From NCBI GenBank assembly GCA_017408185.1, contig JAFQVE010000565.1:1-14030 (forward strand): a DNA stretch of 14,030 bases. Direction: 5' to 3'. Position 1 is the first letter of the stretch. Every line of letters starts with the position of its first letter. The DNA is from Oscillospiraceae bacterium. Its GTDB lineage: Bacteria > Bacillota_A > Clostridia > Oscillospirales > JAAYXM01. A program made the translations under genes and the position numbers. Below, piece by piece: positions 5,788 through 13,289 of this stretch. The notes beneath the pieces were generated by a model. It was not told the origin of the DNA, searched no databases, and was given only the letters and a program-made list of their open reading frames with translations.

Positions 5788-7059
5788 TTATGCCTTTATT
5801 GAAGCCTTTGCGCGCTCTATGTCTATGGTTGTAAACACTCCGTTCTCATAGAGCACCTTTCCCGCAACCATCGTCATCACGACATCGCTTCCACGCGCGG
5901 CATATACGGCGTTTGATACCACATTGTGACACGGAATAAGATGCGGGCGGTCAAAATCGAGCATAATCACATCGGCATCAAAGCCTTCCTTTATTCTTCC
6001 GCAATCATTTCTTCCCTGTGCAAGGGCTCCGTTTACCGTCGCCATCCGCAATGCGGTATACGCATTTACCGCTGTTGGATTTTCACTTATTCCCTTGTGC
6101 AAAACAGCAGCAAGCTTTATCTCTTCAAACATATCAGTGTTGTTATTGCTTGCAACACCGTCTGTTGCAAGACCAACGTTTACGCCCTTATTGAGCATCG
6201 CAGGTATCGGCGCAATTCCTGAAGCAAGCTTTAAGTTACTTACAGGGCAGTGCGCCACACTACCGCCGGCACTTTTTATTATTTCCATATCGTTTTCCGT
6301 TATATAACAGCAGTGGGCGAGAAGCGGACGTGTGCCTTCAAAAAGCCCTTCTGCAAGGAATTGTCCGGCAGGCGTCTTTCCGTATTTTGCGATGCAGTTC
6401 TCGTGTTCGGATCTGCTTTCAGAGGTGTGAATCTGCAGAATTTGCCCTCTTTCACGCGCCATTTCCGCAACTCTTTGCCTGCATTTTGTTTCCGATGTGT
6501 ATTCCGCGTGGATGGATGCATCGGCACGAAGCCTTCCTCCATCTGCCATATGAATGCGCGAAAAAAGCTCTTTTGCCTCCGAAACTGACGGCATGGCATC
6601 AAAATTTTCTCCGTCACCTACAATTGAGCGCGAGAGATTCGCGCGAATCCCTGATGAAAGCGCAACATCTGCAATGGCGTCAACAAAGAAATAGCTGTCG
6701 GAAAAAGAGGTTGTTCCCGAAGCTATCATCTCGGCAACGGCAAGCTCTGTTCCTGCGCGCACGGATTCCGGAGTAAGCTTGTCCTCAGCGGGCCAGATGT
6801 GCTCACGCAGCCACACGTCAAGCTCACAGTCATCAGAAAGTCCGCGGAACAGCGTCATCGGAACATGAGTGTGCGTATTGACAATACCCGGCATAAGCAC
6901 CTTTCCTCGTGCATCAATCACACGCTTTATCTCACCTTCAGGCTCTGAATTCCCTACATACTCTATTTTTCTCCCTTTTATCCCGACAAACGCATCTTCA
7001 AGAACGGGGCGGGCATCGTCCATGGTAATTACCGTTGCATTTTTAAAAAGAATATCCAT
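5788..7059 (-). CDS. mtaD: 5-methylthioadenosine/S-adenosylhomocysteine deaminase family amidohydrolase
   Basis: The protein has about 423 residues. It belongs to the amidohydrolase superfamily (TIM barrel with a flanking beta-sandwich). Metal ligands and signature blocks are present: NTHTHVPMTLFRGLSDDC (H63, H65), SIHAEYTSE (H184), QIHTSESRSEH (H211), LLAHCCYIT, and VGLATDGVASNNNTDMFEE (D300), followed by the usual C-terminal FDADVIMLD strand. The MTA/SAH deaminases convert 5'-methylthioadenosine and S-adenosylhomocysteine to the inosine forms; close relatives act on chlorinated triazines or other adenosines, so the substrate is probable, not proven. The ATG at 7059 has GAGG 8 nt upstream; an ATG at 7077 in the same frame lacks a ribosome binding site and lies against a hairpin. 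It follows the zinc-ribbon gene by 56 nt and precedes the flippase. Confidence 0.87.
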   Translation of the reverse strand: MDILFKNATVITMDDARPVLEDAFVGIKGRKIEYVGNSEPEGEIKRVIDARGKVLMPGIVNTHTHVPMTLFRGLSDDCELDVWLREHIWPAEDKLTPESVRAGTELAVAEMIASGTTSFSDSYFFVDAIADVALSSGIRANLSRSIVGDGENFDAMPSVSEAKELFSRIHMADGGRLRADASIHAEYTSETKCRQRVAEMARERGQILQIHTSESRSEHENCIAKYGKTPAGQFLAEGLFEGTRPLLAHCCYITENDMEIIKSAGGSVAHCPVSNLKLASGIAPIPAMLNKGVNVGLATDGVASNNNTDMFEEIKLAAVLHKGISENPTAVNAYTALRMATVNGALAQGRNDCGRIKEGFDADVIMLDFDRPHLIPCHNVVSNAVYAARGSDVVMTMVAGKVLYENGVFTTIDIERAKASIKA

Positions 7060-7084
7060 AACATTTTCCTCTGTCATTCACATA

Positions 7085-7106
7085 GCGGTGTGCTGTTGCA
7101 CACCGC
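7085..7106 (-). other. Perfect 9-bp hairpin between the zinc-ribbon gene and mtaD
   Basis: GCGGTGTGC (7085-7093) and GCACACCGC (7098-7106) pair perfectly around a 4-nt loop. It begins 9 nt after the zinc-ribbon stop codon. On the minus strand it is followed by TATGTGAA and on the plus strand by CGAATAAG, so neither side has a U run. It could be a weak terminator, an mRNA-processing site or a stabiliser that sets different levels for the two genes. Confidence 0.6.
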
Positions 7107-7115
7107 CGAATAAGA

Positions 7116-7511
7116 TTAATCAAGCTTTTCGCCGCAACCGGAGCAATACGCGCTGTCAGGCTCATTTTTTCTTCCGCAGGCTTCACATTCTTTTTCGCTC
7201 CTGCGGTTCTCAAGGCAAGCCTTAAGATCCTCAATCTCGCGCATTTTCTCATCAATCGCAAGCAGACGCGCCTCAAGCTCTTCTGTCGAGGACTCCTCAT
7301 TTGTATGCGCCGCGTATATGAGCTTGCCCACTTCTTTGTAAAGAATGTCAATATCAGTTGTGAGATCAAAAATCTTGAGATTTATTTTTGAAGAATTTAC
7401 AACATCTTTCGCTTTTTCGCCGGCATTTTCCGCAGTTTTTGTTGCAAACTCTCCGGCGCGAGATGCCCCTGCACATATTTTCTCCCATATAGCTTTCATT
7501 TTCTCGTTCAT
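7116..7511 (-). CDS. Small zinc-ribbon protein of unknown function
   Basis: The protein has 131 residues. Residues 1-45 form an amphipathic, alanine-rich helix (KAIWEKICAGASRAGEFATK, 6-25), with no signal peptide. Residues 46-105 are mostly helical and probably coiled coil (ELEARLLAIDEKMREIEDLK, 78-97). The C-terminus is a zinc ribbon, CEAC-x10-CSGC (C109, C112, C123, C126). Such helix plus zinc-ribbon proteins are frequent in Clostridia but have no known function. The zinc ribbon suggests a role in protein or nucleic acid binding; this is inference. The ATG at 7511 has GGGGAGG about 8 nt upstream. It has its own good sigma-A-like promoter, and a hairpin follows it, so it may be expressed more strongly than mtaD downstream. 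Confidence 0.85.
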   Translation of the reverse strand: MNEKMKAIWEKICAGASRAGEFATKTAENAGEKAKDVVNSSKINLKIFDLTTDIDILYKEVGKLIYAAHTNEESSTEELEARLLAIDEKMREIEDLKACLENRRSEKECEACGRKNEPDSAYCSGCGEKLD

Positions 7512-7544
7512 AAGATAACCTCCCCAAAATTTATTTATATTCTC

Positions 7545-7573
7545 AGTATACTACCGTTTGCGCCTAAAATCAA
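7545..7573 (-). promoter_or_regulatory. Sigma-A-like promoter for the zinc-ribbon/mtaD unit
   Basis: On the minus strand TTGATT (7573-7568) and TATACT (7550-7545) are separated by exactly 17 bp. Each box has one or two mismatches to the consensus. The -35 box overlaps the stop codon of the upstream kinase gene. The expected start lies about 25 nt before the GGGGAGG of the zinc-ribbon gene. It marks the border between the recJ-rel operon and the next unit. Confidence 0.7.
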
Positions 7574-8505
7574 TACTCAAAGCTTCCTCCGCCGATAAAT
7601 TCGCGCAGAAGCGAGTCTCCCGGCACAAACTTATCATCAAGATCATCAAATCCGTTCAGATTGTCAAGCATACGCATTATCTCATCATATCTTGCAATGC
7701 CCGCAGGTACTGATTTTACTGCTTTTTGCAAGTGCTTTTTCAGCACCGTTATTTCATAGTCGTGCGTGGAATTAATAATGACATCTGCCCGGTCCTTAAA
7801 CGGAGAGATATACATTTTTTCACCGCGGCGAATTCCGTCCCATATAGAAAGCGTGAAATCAGAGTTCGCACCGCGGAAAAGGTCGTCCCGGACAATTCTT
7901 CGGGTTAAGCGAGTCCACGTTCCTTTATAAAAAACACTTCCATCCTTCATAAAGTTGCTTCTTGCAGAGATATAAAGCTTAAGCCCATGCTCTCCCGCCG
8001 CGCCGGTTATGGCGTCGTTAAGCGCGTGGATGCCCTCAAAAATTACAACCTCGTTCTTTTTAAGGCTAAGCGGTACCGCCACTTCCGCGCGGCACTGATT
8101 TGCAAAATCAAACTTCGGAACAAGGATTTCGTGTCCCGCTATTATATTCTTTATGTGGTCATTCAGAAGAGGAAGATCAAGGCACAGCGGCGATTCATAA
8201 TCGATATCGCCTTTTTCATCCCGCGGTGCCGTCTCAGCCTTTACCGTCCTGAAATAATCATCCAGCGATATCAGCGCAGTTCCTATACCAAGTGACTCAA
8301 GTTCCCGCTCAAGCTTCATTGCGGTAGTAGTCTTTCCCGAGCCTGACGGTCCCGAAAGAAGAACAACACAATTGTCCGAAACCTTATCGGCAATCTTTTT
8401 AGCCGCCGCTTTTACGTTTTTACCATAGCTTTCCTCACATTCCGAAACGAAAGCCACCGGATCGCTTTTTATTCTCGCGTTTATCTCTCTCACATCAAGT
8501 GCCAC
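7570..8505 (-). CDS. Uridine kinase-like nucleoside kinase
   Basis: The protein has 311 residues. After an N-terminal helical part (1-45) comes a P-loop kinase domain of the uridine kinase/phosphoribulokinase family: LLSGPSGSGKTTTA (49-62, Walker A), ALISLDDYF (77-85), IDYESP and LDLPLLNDHI (101-118), VVIFEGIHALN (153-163), then TRRIVRDDLFRG (201-212, lid region). The family transfers phosphate from ATP to uridine, cytidine or related substrates; which nucleoside is used here is unknown. Many clostridial nucleoside kinases carry a large TGS-type N-terminal extension; this one does not. The frame opens at a TTG (8538) inside hemZ, but AGGAGG stands 9 nt before the GTG at 8505, which gives MALDVREINARI and is the chosen start. 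It overlaps hemZ by 11 nt and is the last gene of the recJ-rel operon. Confidence 0.85.
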   Translation of the reverse strand: MALDVREINARIKSDPVAFVSECEESYGKNVKAAAKKIADKVSDNCVVLLSGPSGSGKTTTAMKLERELESLGIGTALISLDDYFRTVKAETAPRDEKGDIDYESPLCLDLPLLNDHIKNIIAGHEILVPKFDFANQCRAEVAVPLSLKKNEVVIFEGIHALNDAITGAAGEHGLKLYISARSNFMKDGSVFYKGTWTRLTRRIVRDDLFRGANSDFTLSIWDGIRRGEKMYISPFKDRADVIINSTHDYEITVLKKHLQKAVKSVPAGIARYDEIMRMLDNLNGFDDLDDKFVPGDSLLREFIGGGSFEY

Positions 8506-9991
8506 CTTCACGCACCTCCTGTTCGTTGAAAAAATCAATTATTCTTTGCCTTGTTGCGGCAATTTTTTCGTCTGCATTATTGTATTCATATGGGTATTTG
8601 GGATTAAATATTCTCTCAACCCTTGCGTTTTCGCGGTCGATAAGCTTTGTCACTCCGCCCGCTCCCGCAGAAATAATTGTATGGAGTTCATCCATTATAT
8701 AATTATTGTAATCACTCTCATATCCCGGTAAGGAATATCCGACGTTTTCGAGATTTCCGGACATATACTTCTGACGGTACAGATAATACGGATTGTAACC
8801 TGCATCTCCCAGCGCCTGCATTGCATACTCCACCATCCGCGCAGTTTCGTCACCATCGGGCAACATATAGTTTTCACGATGCAGCTCTGAGCCTTTTTTT
8901 ACCGCAAGCGTATGAACGGTTATGTTCTCCGGACGGAGAGCAATAAGTGAGTCAACAGAAAGCTTAAAGCTGTCGAAGGTATCGTTCGGAAGTCCTGCAA
9001 TAAGGTCTGTGTTTATCGCAAGACCGCCCACGCGCCTGACATCTGAAATTGCCCTCACGACATCGGCGGCGGTGTGCCGTCTGTCCATCTGCCTGAGAAT
9101 ATCGTCATTCATCGTCTGAGGATTCACACTTATTCGCGTTGCACCGGATGCCGCAATCGTCCGTATTTTTTCAATGCTGAGCGTATCCGGCCGTCCGCCC
9201 TCTACGGTATATTCATCAATATTTCTTATATCAAAATTTTGGGATATACAATCAAGAACAAAAGAAAGCTCTTCATTTGAAAGCGCAGTCGGCGTTCCTC
9301 CGCCGATATATATTGAACGGAGCTTCAGTTCCGCTTCTCTGCAAGCCCCGGAAACCCCATCCAGTTCTTTTTTCAGCATTCCGAGATAGGGCGACACAAG
9401 ATGCTTTGCTTTTTCTATAGAGTGGCTTACAAAAGAGCAGTATCTGCACCGTGATGCGCAAAACGGTATTCCCGCATAGAGCGACATATCGCTCTTTCCT
9501 GTGTTTTCTGCCATTTTTTCTGCACGCGCGGCACACTTTGCCGCAAGAAGCGCACGGTCACTTGATACAAAATAATCCTCCTGCATAAGACACGCCGTTT
9601 CCGGAACGGATTTTCCAAGATTTATATACTTTGCCGCAACCTTTGACGGGCGCACGCCCGTAAGCGCACCCCACACAGGCGCTTTGGGAAGAAAAGCAAG
9701 GCTCGCCCTGTAAAACGAGGTCTTAATGGCGCGCTTCTTTATGCGCTTTATCTCTTCCGCATCCCGCTCTTCTCCGAGAAAAAACTCCGCTTTTCCTGCG
9801 CTCTCCTTTTCTCCGATGCGTATCTGTGTTTCGGAAAAAGCCGTATTTTCAAGAATGGAGAGCGAGGATTTAATGAAATCACCGCAATCCGGGCATTCGC
9901 TCTCAAATTCCGCATGGGAATTCGGGAACATACACATATATATCTGCTGCACGGCAAACTCAAAATCATGCCCGTCTAAATATACCTTCAA
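8495..9991 (-). CDS. hemZ: Coproporphyrinogen dehydrogenase HemZ-like radical SAM protein
   Basis: The protein has 498 residues. The first 150 or so form the HemZ-specific N-terminal domain, starting MKVYLDGHDFEF and including WGALTGVRPSKVA (107-119). The radical SAM domain begins at GIPFCASRCRYCSF (174-187), with the C-x3-C-x2-C cluster ligands C178, C182 and C185; GGGTPT (230-235) is the SAM-binding motif and KYMSGNLENVGYS (408-420) a HemN/HemZ hallmark. Members are annotated as oxygen-independent coproporphyrinogen III oxidases, but many HemN/HemZ-like proteins do other jobs (for example haem chaperones), and no other haem gene is in the window. An extra CPDC (33-36) near the N-terminus has no assigned role. 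The start is a TTG at 9991, whose bases overlap the upstream stop as TTGA; GAGG lies 10 nt before it. Confidence 0.9.
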   Translation of the reverse strand: MKVYLDGHDFEFAVQQIYMCMFPNSHAEFESECPDCGDFIKSSLSILENTAFSETQIRIGEKESAGKAEFFLGEERDAEEIKRIKKRAIKTSFYRASLAFLPKAPVWGALTGVRPSKVAAKYINLGKSVPETACLMQEDYFVSSDRALLAAKCAARAEKMAENTGKSDMSLYAGIPFCASRCRYCSFVSHSIEKAKHLVSPYLGMLKKELDGVSGACREAELKLRSIYIGGGTPTALSNEELSFVLDCISQNFDIRNIDEYTVEGGRPDTLSIEKIRTIAASGATRISVNPQTMNDDILRQMDRRHTAADVVRAISDVRRVGGLAINTDLIAGLPNDTFDSFKLSVDSLIALRPENITVHTLAVKKGSELHRENYMLPDGDETARMVEYAMQALGDAGYNPYYLYRQKYMSGNLENVGYSLPGYESDYNNYIMDELHTIISAGAGGVTKLIDRENARVERIFNPKYPYEYNNADEKIAATRQRIIDFFNEQEVREGGT

Positions 9992-10617
9992 CGTCTCATC
10001 GCCTCTGCCATATAGGGATTATACACACGCTCGTGTGAAAGAGTTGTTTCTCTTTCGTGTCCGGGAAGTACGCGCATATCCCCCGGAAGCTCGTAAAGCA
10101 GCTTCAGGGAAGTGAGCATCTCTTCATAATCTCCTCCGGGAAGATCGCATCTTCCGCAGGTTCCGGCAAAGAGCGTGTCACCGGAGAACATAACATTATC
10201 ACATATTATGCACATACTGCCTTCAGTGTGTCCCGGGGTTCTGATAAATTCAAAACGCATTTTTCCGACATCAAGCGCCCCGCGCTCATCTATTTCCACA
10301 TCCGCATAAAGCGGGATAAACTTCTGCTCACCGAAAGCTCCGCCGCCGGAAAGGCGTGCGTCACACAATCTTTGCTTCTCTCCGGTATTTGCCACAAGCA
10401 CAGCCCCGGTCTTCTTCTGTATATCCGAAACGGCAAGCACGTGGTCAAAATGCGCGTGGGTAAGAAAAATACATTTTATCTCAACTCCGGCTTCATCTGC
10501 CGCGGCAAGAATTTTTTCCGCATCCTCTCCCGGGTCAATAACCACCGCATCGTGCCCATCGTGCACAAGATAACAGTTTGTGCCGAGATATCCGACAGGG
10601 ATTGTTTTTATGTTCAT
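9988..10617 (-). CDS. Metallo-beta-lactamase-fold hydrolase, glyoxalase II-like
   Basis: The protein has 209 residues and a complete MBL fold: YLGTNCYLVHDGHDAVVIDP (10-29), the metal motif THAHFDH (53-59), TPGHTEGS (127-134, H130), FSGDTLFAGTCGRCDLPGGD (144-163, D147 as bridging ligand) and VLPGHE (183-188, H187). All ligands for a binuclear site are present. It resembles the short GloB-like/YqgX family, which lacks the C-terminal glutathione-binding domain of true glyoxalase II, so the substrate is probably another thioester (such as a bacillithiol or CoA thiol adduct) or is unknown. The ATG overlaps the dtd stop as ATGA, and its own stop overlaps the hemZ start. The dtd-MBL-hemZ order is conserved in many Clostridia. 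Confidence 0.9.
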   Translation of the reverse strand: MNIKTIPVGYLGTNCYLVHDGHDAVVIDPGEDAEKILAAADEAGVEIKCIFLTHAHFDHVLAVSDIQKKTGAVLVANTGEKQRLCDARLSGGGAFGEQKFIPLYADVEIDERGALDVGKMRFEFIRTPGHTEGSMCIICDNVMFSGDTLFAGTCGRCDLPGGDYEEMLTSLKLLYELPGDMRVLPGHERETTLSHERVYNPYMAEAMRR

Positions 10618-11081
10618 TTCTTCTCAACCTTTCCGAACACATCCTCTGTATCCATTACCACGGTAACCGGTCCGTCATTTACGGATTCAAGCTCCATATA
10701 CGCACCGAACACACCGGTTTCCGTCTTATACCCCGCATCGCGAAGCAGAGCGACGAAATACTCATAAAGCGGGCGTGCAAGCTCCGGCCGCGCCGCATCG
10801 ACAAAGCTCGGACGGTTTCCTTTCTGTGTATTTGCATACAACGTGAAGTTTGACACGACCATCATTGAGCCGTGCACCTGCGAGCACGAGAGATTGAGCT
10901 TTTCCTCGGAATCCTCAAATATACGCATCTGTGATATCTTTTTTGCAAGATACTCTGCATCCGCCGTAGAATCGGAGGTTGATACACCGAGAAGAATAAG
11001 AAGTCCGTTTCCTATCTCCGAATGGGTTCTTCCGTCTATCTTGACCCTGGCGGATTTCACCCGCGTAATTACTGTTCTCAC
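10614..11081 (-). CDS. dtd: D-aminoacyl-tRNA deacylase
   Basis: The protein has 155 residues, the usual Dtd length. It hydrolyses D-aminoacyl-tRNA (for example D-Tyr-tRNA) and also glycine wrongly loaded on tRNA-Ala, so it guards against D-amino acids in proteins. Signature blocks are all present: the N-terminal MRTVITRVKSARVKIDG, GLLILLGVSTSD (26-37), LAKKISQMRIFED (45-57), VVSNFTLYANTQKGNRPSF (75-93) with T80 in the active site, and the Gly-cisPro motif NDGPVT (135-140). The catalytic motif reads SNFT where most members have SQFT. The start is GTG at 11081 with AAGGAGG 8 nt upstream. It lies 24 nt after rel and overlaps the next gene by 4 nt. The rel-dtd pair is very common in Firmicutes. 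Confidence 0.96.
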   Translation of the reverse strand: MRTVITRVKSARVKIDGRTHSEIGNGLLILLGVSTSDSTADAEYLAKKISQMRIFEDSEEKLNLSCSQVHGSMMVVSNFTLYANTQKGNRPSFVDAARPELARPLYEYFVALLRDAGYKTETGVFGAYMELESVNDGPVTVVMDTEDVFGKVEKK

Positions 11082-11105
11082 TTTCTTTTCCTCCTTAAAA
11101 GTTCG

Positions 11106-13283
11106 TTAACTGAGTGCACGCTTTACATCTATCACGCCTGTTACGCTGTGAAGCTTGTTCATCACAAATTCAAGCTGTTCTTTGCCGTTGGTGTTCATTA
11201 CTATATTGATAACTGCATATCCGTCACCGAGGCGGCGTGCATCAAGCTGATGCACGGGAATTTTTATGTTGTTCAAAACCGCCGCAATATCCATAACAAG
11301 GCCGTTGCGGTCTTTTGCAGATATCTGCAGAGAGGTCTGGAACTTATCCTTGATATCATCTGCCCACGAAACCGCAATCCAGCGCGTTAAGTCGTTTGCA
11401 TCCTTCATTGCGTTGACAACGTTCTGACAGTCAGAACGGTGAACGGAAACGCCGTATCCGCGCGTTATAAAGCCGATAATGCTGTCACCCGGAATAGGCG
11501 TACAACAGCGTGCAAACTTTACAAGGCAGTTTTCAACTCCAGGCACAATAACGCCGGAATTTGAAGTTTTCGGCTTCGGCGATGCCGCAATCTTCTCTCT
11601 TACCGCTTCATCCGCATTCTCCGGTGGCGGCGCATTTCTCGCAAGCTCTGACTTAACACGGTTTACAACGCGGGAAATCTTCGTTCCGCCGTAACCGATG
11701 CTCGCAAAAAGCTCGTCAACCTTTGAAAACGACATTCTGCCCGAAACGGTCGCAATCGCAGCGACAACCTCTTCGTCCGCAAAATTAATTTCTTCGCGGC
11801 GAAGCTCCCGTTCAAGCTCCGTGCGTCCGCGGAGAATGTTTTCTTCACGGCACTCTTTCTTAAACCACTGCTTTATTTTATTGCGCGCTTCACCTGTTTT
11901 TACAATTTTAATCCAGTCACGGCTTGGTCCCTTACCTGCATTCGATGTAAGAACCTCTACAATTTCACCGTTCTGGAGCTTATAATCAAGCTGCACCATA
12001 CGGTTATTGACCTTTGCACCAACCATTCTGTTTCCGACAGCGGAATGGATGGAATACGCAAAATCTATCGGTGTCGAACCGGCCGGAAGGCTTATAACGT
12101 CACCGTTCGGCGTGAAAACATATACCTCATCACTGAACATATCGGTTTTGAGCGATGAGACAAAATCCTCATCCTCAACCTCTTGATTTTCAAGAAGCTG
12201 ACGCACCCACGCGAGCTTTTCCTCAAGATTCGTCTTGCTGACACCGGATTTGTATTTCCAGTGCGCGGCGATACCGTACTCCGCCGTCTGGTGCATATCA
12301 CGCGTGCGAATCTGCACCTCAAACGGAATACCCTCGCGCCCGATAACCGTGGTATGGAGCGACTGATACATATTCGGTTTCGGCGTGCTTATATAATCCT
12401 TGAAGCGTCCCGGCACGGGGTGGTACATATCGTGAATGAATCCGAGCACGTTGTAACAGTCAGCAACAGTCTCTACGATTACGCGCATCGCATAAAGATC
12501 GTAAACCTCATCAATCGTTTTGTGCTGGGTGTACATTTTTCTGTAAATGCTGTAAATATGCTTAACTCTGCTCTGCAGAGTCGCAGATATTCCTGCTTCA
12601 TCAAGCCTTGATACAAGGCTCTCCTTTATGTGGCTTAAAAACTCGTCGCGCTCCTCGCTTCGCTTCTCAAGCTCTTCCGTAATCTCGCTGTATCCCACAG
12701 GGTCAAGACAGCGCAGAGAGCGGTCTTCAAGCTCCCACTTCACCTTCTGCATACCGAGGCGATGAGCAAGAGGAGCGTATACCTCCATCGTTTCCAATGC
12801 CTTTTCGCGCTGTTTATCCGGCTTATGAAACTCAATGGTTCGCATATTGTGAAGCCGGTCTGCAATTTTTATAAGGATAACGCGGATATCCTTTCCCATA
12901 TAAAGAAACATCTTGCGAAGGTTCTCTATCTGGGCTTCCTCCTTACTGGTATATGGCATACGGGTAAGCTTTGAGACACCCTCCACGATATCCGCAACCT
13001 CTTTGCCGAATTTCGATTTGATTTTGTCATATCCGAAGTCTGTATCCTCAATGCAGTCATGGAGAAGCGCAGATACAACGGAATCGGTGTCAAGCTCCAT
13101 ATCCGCAACGATTTCCGCCACGGCAATCGGGTGAGTTACATAATCACTGCCGTCGCGTCTTTTCTGCCCCTCGTGTGCCGCGGTGGCAAGGTCGTATGCA
13201 TCGTGAATCCTCTGCTCATCCGCATGGGGCATATATCCCTTTATTTTACTTATCAGTTCATGATATTTTCCTTCGGGCATCAT
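11106..13283 (-). CDS. rel: Bifunctional (p)ppGpp synthetase/hydrolase Rel
   Basis: The protein has 725 residues, the length of a long Rel. Domain order: HD hydrolase (about 25-180) with THPIAVAEIV (H51), LLHDCIEDTD (H75-D76, E79-D80) and IKIADRLHNMRTIEFH (D142), all intact; synthetase (about 235-345) with HIYSIYRKM, RFKDYISTPKPNMYQSLHTT (293-312) and AEYGIAAHWKYK; TGS (about 385-446, VYVFTPNGDVISLPAGSTPI); a cysteine-containing domain with CLVKFARCCTPIPGD (C586, C593, C594), H615 and C619; and an ACT domain (about 648-725). RFKD, rather than the EFDD of single-function RelA, marks a bifunctional enzyme that both makes and degrades the alarmone. The TGS and C-terminal domains sense deacylated tRNA on stalled ribosomes. 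The start lies 6 nt after the recJ stop; GGAG is 13 nt upstream of the first ATG. An immediately following ATG is an alternative. Confidence 0.97.
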   Translation of the reverse strand: MMPEGKYHELISKIKGYMPHADEQRIHDAYDLATAAHEGQKRRDGSDYVTHPIAVAEIVADMELDTDSVVSALLHDCIEDTDFGYDKIKSKFGKEVADIVEGVSKLTRMPYTSKEEAQIENLRKMFLYMGKDIRVILIKIADRLHNMRTIEFHKPDKQREKALETMEVYAPLAHRLGMQKVKWELEDRSLRCLDPVGYSEITEELEKRSEERDEFLSHIKESLVSRLDEAGISATLQSRVKHIYSIYRKMYTQHKTIDEVYDLYAMRVIVETVADCYNVLGFIHDMYHPVPGRFKDYISTPKPNMYQSLHTTVIGREGIPFEVQIRTRDMHQTAEYGIAAHWKYKSGVSKTNLEEKLAWVRQLLENQEVEDEDFVSSLKTDMFSDEVYVFTPNGDVISLPAGSTPIDFAYSIHSAVGNRMVGAKVNNRMVQLDYKLQNGEIVEVLTSNAGKGPSRDWIKIVKTGEARNKIKQWFKKECREENILRGRTELERELRREEINFADEEVVAAIATVSGRMSFSKVDELFASIGYGGTKISRVVNRVKSELARNAPPPENADEAVREKIAASPKPKTSNSGVIVPGVENCLVKFARCCTPIPGDSIIGFITRGYGVSVHRSDCQNVVNAMKDANDLTRWIAVSWADDIKDKFQTSLQISAKDRNGLVMDIAAVLNNIKIPVHQLDARRLGDGYAVINIVMNTNGKEQLEFVMNKLHSVTGVIDVKRALS

Positions 13284-13289
13284 AAGATA

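Noticed and set aside
10057..10767. A 236-codon open frame on the plus strand
   Set aside because: It runs opposite the MBL hydrolase and dtd, both of which are certain, and its protein has no recognisable domain.
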